In this document: in pieces, positions 60,171 through 64,000 of the stretch
Layout of the letters: every line of letters starts with the position of its first letter
Numbering within the stretch: the first letter of the stretch is position 1
Translations under genes and position numbers: made by a program
NCBI GenBank assembly: GCA_934351925.1
Contig: CAKRJT010000007.1
Location: 57,114 to 121,113, forward strand
Source: an uncultured Lachnospiraceae bacterium
GTDB lineage: Bacteria > Bacillota > Clostridia > Lachnospirales > Lachnospiraceae
DNA: 64,000 nt
Direction of reading: 5' to 3'
The notes under the pieces: generated by a model
The model's database searches: none
What the model was told of the DNA's origin: nothing
What the model saw: the letters and a program-made list of their open reading frames with translations, nothing else

Positions 60171-60276
60171 AAGAACAAACCTCCTTAATAGATTTCCGTG
60201 AAGGATTTCTATGTAAACAGAGCTAAAACTCTCTGGTGGAGGCTAACCGCCTACCGTGTAGGGCAGCACCAAATAT

Positions 60277-60305
60277 ATTATGCAAAACATATGTTCGAAA
60301 GTCAA
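60277..60305 (-). promoter_or_regulatory. Promoter of the candidate toxin
   Basis: On the minus strand TTGACT (60305-60300), 17 bases, CATAAT (60282-60277). The leader would be about 100 bases, containing the CCTAC/GTAGG hairpin near 60250. Confidence 0.6.
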
Positions 60306-60370
60306 TAAAATTATGAATAAGTTTATAATGACTGAATTTAAAAAACTAGGAGGACCGGAAGAATATATTT

Positions 60371-60787
60371 ATGAATCCATGGATAATTGACTTGTGTTGT
60401 TTGATTTTGTTTATGTGTTTTGCAATAACGGCAATCACTTCCATAATCCTGATAGTGAGGCGTAAACATACAAAAAAGAATGTGAAACCGATGGCAGCAT
60501 TATTTGTGACAAATATTATTCTGCTGATTGCCTTAATATTATTTAAGGCTTCACATTCAACCTGTTACAAATACGATGACTGGCTGATTTTACAAAGCAA
60601 CATTTATATGATTGAACAAAAATACGGTGTTTTCGACATAGGCACCGTAAATGAAAATGAAGCAGGAAGAGCTGCATATTATATTTATACTGATAATAAA
60701 TCCGGCGACCGGCATTACTATTACATGGAATATGATGTGTGGGGTGTTGTATATAAGGTGTATGAAGCATGTCAGCCTGACGGTTAA
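60371..60787 (+). CDS. Uncharacterised membrane protein
   Basis: A 138-residue protein with two N-terminal hydrophobic helices (about 5-28 and 40-60) and a C-terminal soluble, Tyr-rich domain (AAYYIYTDNKSGDRHYYYMEYD). AGGAGG about 20 bases upstream of the ATG is somewhat far. No recognised family. It lies between the toxin locus and the GNAT-deaminase gene. Confidence 0.5.
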   Translation: MNPWIIDLCCLILFMCFAITAITSIILIVRRKHTKKNVKPMAALFVTNIILLIALILFKASHSTCYKYDDWLILQSNIYMIEQKYGVFDIGTVNENEAGRAAYYIYTDNKSGDRHYYYMEYDVWGVVYKVYEACQPDG

Positions 60788-60835
60788 CTCAAGGACATTT
60801 TACATTTCAAAAAATACTTTTAAAAGGAGAAGCTT

Positions 60836-61774
60836 ATGCTGCTTTTAGTAGAAGCAAACGAAAAATATATTGATGAATTAGAGCAATTTAAAAATGAGGT
60901 ACTGATTTACGACAAAGATAACGATAATCAATTTGCGGGCTGCATGGGCTTGGGAAATTGCAAGAGCGCAAAAGAATGGATTGAAATATGCAATCTCAGA
61001 AAAAATGCTGCGACATGCGAACAGACGGGAACAAAGGTACCGTCAACAACCTATTTTGCAATCAGAAAAGACGACGACAGGCTTGTGGGAGTTATTGATT
61101 TACGTCACCATATCAATCATCCTGTCCTCGGAACATGGGGAGGTCATTGCGGATACTCTGTAAGACCGTCTGAACGCGGAAATGGTTACGCAAAGGAAAT
61201 GCTTCGGTTAAATATTCAAAATGCCAGAGAAATGGGCATAGAAAAGCTTCTTGTGACATGTGAGGAAACAAATACCGCAAGCGAAAAAACCATACTTGCC
61301 AATGGTGGAGTTTTTGAAAAAACCGTTGAAGCAGATGGAAGCATTATGAAAAGATATTGGATTGATACAGTGCCTAAACCAATGAACAATAAATGGGACG
61401 AATTATACGAGGCAGCAAAACAGGTATTGAAACCACGCGATATATCCAAAATTATCGAGGCTGGCGGAGTTGCCGCGGCAGTGGAGTCCGCGTCGGGAAA
61501 AATTTATGTCGGAGTATGCGTCGACACAGCTTGTACCTTGGGTATTTGCGCTGAACGCAACGCCATCTTTAACATGCTCACCAACGGCGAAGATGCCATA
61601 AAGCGTGTGATCGCCATTGGACGAAACGGAAAGGCAATGCCACCATGCGGTGCGTGCAGAGAATTTATGACACAACTTATGCCTGAGAATTATCGTGACA
61701 TTGAAATTATGTTAGATTATGAAAATAACAAGGTGGTAACCCTCGGAGAACTCACCCCTGAATGGTGGCTGTAA
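60836..61774 (+). CDS. GNAT acetyltransferase-cytidine deaminase fusion
   Basis: A 312-residue two-domain protein. Residues about 1-178 are a GNAT acetyltransferase (FAIRKDDDRLVGVIDLR; acetyl-CoA loop RPSERGNGYAKEML near 115). Residues about 190-312 are a cytidine/blasticidin-deaminase-like domain with the zinc motifs CAERNA near 238 and PPCGACREF near 268. Both catalytic signatures look intact. The combination suggests modification and deamination of the same small molecule (a nucleoside or nucleoside-type antibiotic), but this is inference. AAGGAG precedes the ATG. Confidence 0.85.
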   Translation: MLLLVEANEKYIDELEQFKNEVLIYDKDNDNQFAGCMGLGNCKSAKEWIEICNLRKNAATCEQTGTKVPSTTYFAIRKDDDRLVGVIDLRHHINHPVLGTWGGHCGYSVRPSERGNGYAKEMLRLNIQNAREMGIEKLLVTCEETNTASEKTILANGGVFEKTVEADGSIMKRYWIDTVPKPMNNKWDELYEAAKQVLKPRDISKIIEAGGVAAAVESASGKIYVGVCVDTACTLGICAERNAIFNMLTNGEDAIKRVIAIGRNGKAMPPCGACREFMTQLMPENYRDIEIMLDYENNKVVTLGELTPEWWL

Positions 61775-61783
61775 TAAATCGGG

Positions 61784-61823
61784 ATAACGTTTTACAAATA
61801 GTAGTGTAAAACGTTATTTTTTT
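61784..61823 (+). terminator. Terminator after the GNAT-deaminase gene
   Basis: ATAACGTTTTACA pairs perfectly with TGTAAAACGTTAT, followed by a run of T. Confidence 0.88.
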
Positions 61824-61890
61824 GAATATATGTACAAATGCAATGCGAAAACTTTGAAGAAACGCACATAATATAAAATGTATAAGTTGA

Positions 61891-62016
61891 AGAAAAGCAT
61901 ACGCTAAATTAGTGGAATGGAAAAAGCTATATTCAGAAAAATATGCGGTATTGCCGGAAGGGGCATACGTTAAAATAGGACTAAATCAAGCGAAACCTTA
62001 TAAAACAAGGGTTTGA
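61891..62016 (+). pseudogene. Possible 3' remnant of a lost gene
   Basis: A 41-codon frame without a start codon that reads like ordinary protein (LVEWKKLYSEKYAV, LPEGAYVKIGLNQ) and ends at TGA 62014, inside the stem-loop of a terminator. It looks like the C-terminal end of a deleted gene; the family was not recognised. Confidence 0.35.
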
Positions 62017-62040
62017 ATGATTTAAGTCCTATTTTTTTTA
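61974..62040 (+). terminator. Terminator with long stem
   Basis: AATAGGACTAAATCA pairs with TGATTTAAGTCCTATT (one bulge), with an internal AAACC/GGTTT hairpin, followed by eight T. Confidence 0.75.
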
Positions 62041-62282
62041 AAGTCCGCGAGAGAATATTCTGCAATTTCAAATAATGAGTTAGACTGAATGCAAGTCAGG
62101 GATGATTTAATATGAATACTACAAGAGTTGTAATGGAACTGTATCCGGACGATTAAATAATGGGCAAAGCGCAGGATAGCACTCTGCCTTTTAAATGTTT
62201 GGATATCGAACAAAAGCGAACAAAAGAACATGATATGTTAAAAAGAAAGTTCGATATATCGAAGTATTTATTCATAATTTTG

Positions 62283-62311
62283 TTGATAGAACAATTCATA
62301 TATGGTAAAAT
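62283..62311 (+). promoter_or_regulatory. Promoter of the BREX-linked operon
   Basis: TTGATA (62283-62288), a 17-base spacer and TAAAAT (62306-62311). The palindrome TTCGATATATCGAA lies 20 bases upstream (62250-62263) and could bind the HTH regulator encoded next. Confidence 0.6.
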
Positions 62312-62393
62312 AGTCACTATGAGGAGTCGTATAGGTGAAATATACGATAAAAGCTATATAGATGGTGATTAAGAAAACGAAGAGGTAGTGCAT

Positions 62394-62621
62394 ATGTCAG
62401 TATCATATAACGGATTGTGGAAGCTATTAATTGACAAAAATATGAAGAAAGTGGACCTGATTAATGATCTGGGAATAAGCAGCAGTACGATTGCCAAGAT
62501 GACAAAGGGTGAGAAGGTCTCTATGAATATTTTGGAGAAAATCTGTGATGAGTTAGACTGCGACTTTGGTGACATTATCCACTATGAAAAGAATAAGGAT
62601 GGTGGAAACAATGAACTATAG
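62394..62621 (+). CDS. HTH (Cro/C1-type) regulator of the BREX locus
   Basis: A 75-residue protein that is little more than a helix-turn-helix domain: SYNGLWKLLIDKNMKKVDL, the turn LGISSSTIAKM, and DELDCDFGDIIHY. It belongs to the small Cro/C1 YozG-like group. GAGG before the ATG at 62394 decides the start over the GTG at 62388. Its end overlaps brxA by 11 bases, so it is almost certainly an autoregulator of the defence operon. Confidence 0.85.
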   Translation: MSVSYNGLWKLLIDKNMKKVDLINDLGISSSTIAKMTKGEKVSMNILEKICDELDCDFGDIIHYEKNKDGGNNEL

Positions 62622-63198
62622 TGCAGGCATGGTGTCTCAGGTATTTGCATTTGTAGAGACGAAACAGACAGCAGAACTTATGGCAGCAGGTATGTCGAAG
62701 GATGAAATAAAGGATAAGGTGATTGGTGAGAATCTTTATCAGCTTAGAAATGAGACCAGATTACGTAGAACATTCAATTATGTCTATAATCGTCTTTCGT
62801 CATTGCCTGATGGAGCAGTAGATCTTTTGGTTAAAGTTGATAACGAGAATGCAAAGCTGCTGACACTGATTGCAATTATGAATACAGATAGGCTCTTTTT
62901 TGAATTTGTATATGAGGTGTATCGTTGCAAGGTAATACTTGGAGAAAAGACGATAGAAGCTAGAGATATAAATGGATTCTTTGACGATAAGGCAGCTCAA
63001 AGTGAGGAAGTAGCAGGCTGGTCAGAAGCAGGAATTCAGAAACTCAAGAATTGTTATATGAAGAATCTTGCAGATGCTGGATTGATTGAATCAACAAAGA
63101 CAAGGATAATCAGACATGCTTTTGTTAATTATCGTATAGAGGAACTACTTCACAGTAATGGGATGGATGCATATATCAATGCAGTTAAAGGAGTCTGA
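62611..63198 (+). CDS. brxA: BREX protein BrxA (DUF1819)
   Basis: A 195-residue DUF1819/BrxA protein. Family features visible are MNYSAGMVSQVF at the start, ETKQTAELMAAGMSKDEIK, the NLYQLRNETRLRR segment, LLTLIAIMNTDRLFFEFVYE near 85 and AGWSEAGIQKLKNCY near 145. BrxA is a small DNA-binding component of type 1 BREX phage defence. GATGGTGG precedes the ATG at 62611, which overlaps the regulator gene; the frame is open further upstream but has no better start. Confidence 0.92.
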   Translation: MNYSAGMVSQVFAFVETKQTAELMAAGMSKDEIKDKVIGENLYQLRNETRLRRTFNYVYNRLSSLPDGAVDLLVKVDNENAKLLTLIAIMNTDRLFFEFVYEVYRCKVILGEKTIEARDINGFFDDKAAQSEEVAGWSEAGIQKLKNCYMKNLADAGLIESTKTRIIRHAFVNYRIEELLHSNGMDAYINAVKGV

Positions 63199-63200
63199 GC

Positions 63201-63788
63201 ATGGCAAAGTTAAGTTTGGATGATAGACTGAATCAGATAGAAGACAAAATATCAGAGAAGTCGTTCAGAGAGAATAAAGGACTTGGAAATGAAGTCGGAT
63301 ATTATATATTCGATTATGATCCAAGAGAGGAGCTGTGTGTGAGAAATCATATAGCATACCTTAAGGACAGAATAAATAACGGAAACAAAGATTTCAGAAT
63401 AGTTGAGTTTGACCTGTTTCACCTGATGGTTGAGATATTGCAGGAGGAAGGCTATCTGGAAGCATTCTTTGATTTGGAAAAAGAGAATGGATTTTATGAG
63501 ATGGCGGACAGCCTTGTAGAGACTTTGGGGCTGGATGAGACAAACGAGCTGAATCTAATCATATCAAGGATATTGCAGGAAGATTTGACAGACAGTGTGG
63601 TATTTCTTACCGGAGTAGGAAAGTGCCATCCGATAATTGCAAGTCACAACATCTTAAATAACCTGCATCAGGTGCTTGATAGTGTACCGGTAGTGCTTTT
63701 CTATCCGGGAGAGTATAGCGGACAGGATTTGAAATTATTTGGAACGATGGATTCACACAACTATTATAGGGCATTCCGTCTGGTGTAG
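63201..63788 (+). CDS. brxB: BREX protein BrxB (DUF1788)
   Basis: A 195-residue DUF1788/BrxB protein: NEVGYYIFDYDPREELCVR near residue 30, IVEFDLFHLMVEIL near 72, VFLTGVGKCHPIIASHNILN near 133 and PVVLFYPGEYSGQDLKLFG near 165 are typical. Its biochemical role in BREX is not well known. It starts two bases after the brxA stop, indicating tight co-translation. Confidence 0.92.
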   Translation: MAKLSLDDRLNQIEDKISEKSFRENKGLGNEVGYYIFDYDPREELCVRNHIAYLKDRINNGNKDFRIVEFDLFHLMVEILQEEGYLEAFFDLEKENGFYEMADSLVETLGLDETNELNLIISRILQEDLTDSVVFLTGVGKCHPIIASHNILNNLHQVLDSVPVVLFYPGEYSGQDLKLFGTMDSHNYYRAFRLV

Positions 63789-63872
63789 AGGAGGAAAATT
63801 CTCTGCTCCTGCAAGGGCAGTCGCATTTTCTAATAGGAAAACAATTTTTCATGAAAAATAGGAGAATTAACA

Positions 63873-64000
63873 ATGCAGATTAAAAATATGTTTGAAAAGC
63901 AGATTGACCGTGATATCAAGGGCGTTATTAAAGTAGGTCAGTCGGATGAAGAAAATGTATATCAGGAATTAGATGAATATGTAGTGACCAAGGAGCTTCT
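63873..64000 (+). CDS. brxC: BREX P-loop protein BrxC, N-terminal fragment
   Basis: The first 42 codons of a gene that runs off the right edge. The N-terminus (MQIKNMFEKQIDRDIKGVI, then DEYVVTKELL) matches BrxC, the large AAA-type P-loop ATPase of type 1 BREX (normally about 1,200 residues). AGGAG (63860-63864) supports the ATG. An 84-base gap after brxB holds the palindrome TTTTTCATGAAAAA (63845-63858). The remaining genes expected in BREX (pglX, pglZ, brxL) would lie beyond the window. Confidence 0.85.
   Translation, partial: MQIKNMFEKQIDRDIKGVIKVGQSDEENVYQELDEYVVTKEL

Larger units (their letters stand above)
61824..62282. other. Gene-poor, apparently decayed stretch
   Basis: No convincing gene. 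It holds a start-less reading frame (61891-62016), a strong hairpin terminator (61974-62040), very short frames such as one from the ATG at 62112 (14 codons), repeats of GAACAAAAG near 62208-62229 and the 14-bp palindrome TTCGATATATCGAA (62250-62263). It ends at the promoter of the BREX-linked regulator. Confidence 0.5.

Noticed and set aside
62022..62231. Minus-strand reading frame of 69 codons
   Set aside because: No ribosome site, no recognisable protein character, and it starts or ends within repeats and a terminator.
1..64000. tRNA, rRNA or insertion sequence genes
   Set aside because: I looked for them by eye on both strands and saw no cloverleaf, rRNA stretch or transposase; a tRNA scan would be needed to exclude tRNAs fully.

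Overview
The window looks like the chromosome of a Gram-positive, anaerobic, spore-forming member of the Clostridia, most likely a Lachnospiraceae gut bacterium. This is inferred from gene families and order: a biotin-dependent Na+-pumping decarboxylase operon, the rpmB / Asp23 / yloV-like / recG order, the rsmD-coaD-ylbJ cluster, gerW and ylbJ sporulation genes, hisZ with a short hisG, and RecU. Species was not determined.

Layout. 1-257: tail of a D-Ala-D-Ala carboxypeptidase. 417-5462: Na+-translocating decarboxylase/transcarboxylase operon (MmdA-like carboxyltransferase, gamma-like subunit, biotin carrier, beta subunit, then an array of hairpins and an OadA-like carboxyltransferase). 5678-7459 (minus): rqcH. 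7684-9881: yicC, rpoZ, uppP. 10015-12015: a FliD-tail-like protein and a FliB-like protein. 12070-15928: cls, rimO, pgsA and a CinA C-terminal-domain protein. 15950-18401: a broken gene copy and its intact membrane-protein paralogue. 18419-22555: a minus-strand membrane-anchored protein, a Fur-family regulator, lysA and two unknown proteins. 22657-26654: DUF2953 protein and gerW, a PAS/GGDEF/EAL protein, a DUF218 protein and a very small membrane protein. 26708-36346: rpmB (minus), Asp23, yloV-like, recG, phosphatase, rsmD, coaD, coiled-coil protein, ylbJ (minus) and pepD. 36416-44936: small alarmone synthetase, RNA-modifying enzymes, a HAD phosphatase, a YgiQ radical SAM enzyme, an SDR and recU. 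45028-50023: hisZ-hisG-hisD-hisB-hisIE, followed by an RNase G-like gene. 51368-55700: a complete sugar ABC importer. 55837-57219: an MBL-fold hydrolase.

From about 57.3 kb to the right edge the DNA is visibly more AT-rich and accessory in character. It holds a DUF4869-like/ATPase-like pair, a Cys-rich DUF3795 protein, small membrane proteins, a candidate type I toxin-antitoxin locus, a GNAT-cytidine deaminase fusion, a decayed stretch, and the start of a BREX phage-defence operon (HTH regulator, brxA, brxB, 5' end of brxC) that runs off the window.

The most noteworthy items are the BREX start, the 30-residue candidate toxin with a convergent antisense RNA, the HisIE protein carrying a HisF-like N-terminal domain without its first catalytic aspartate, the duplicated gene broken in an A-run, the hairpin array in the decarboxylase operon, a recurrent hairpin-plus-ribosome-site element, and a tiny leader ORF coupled to coaD. 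All calls come from reading the sequence; no database search was run.
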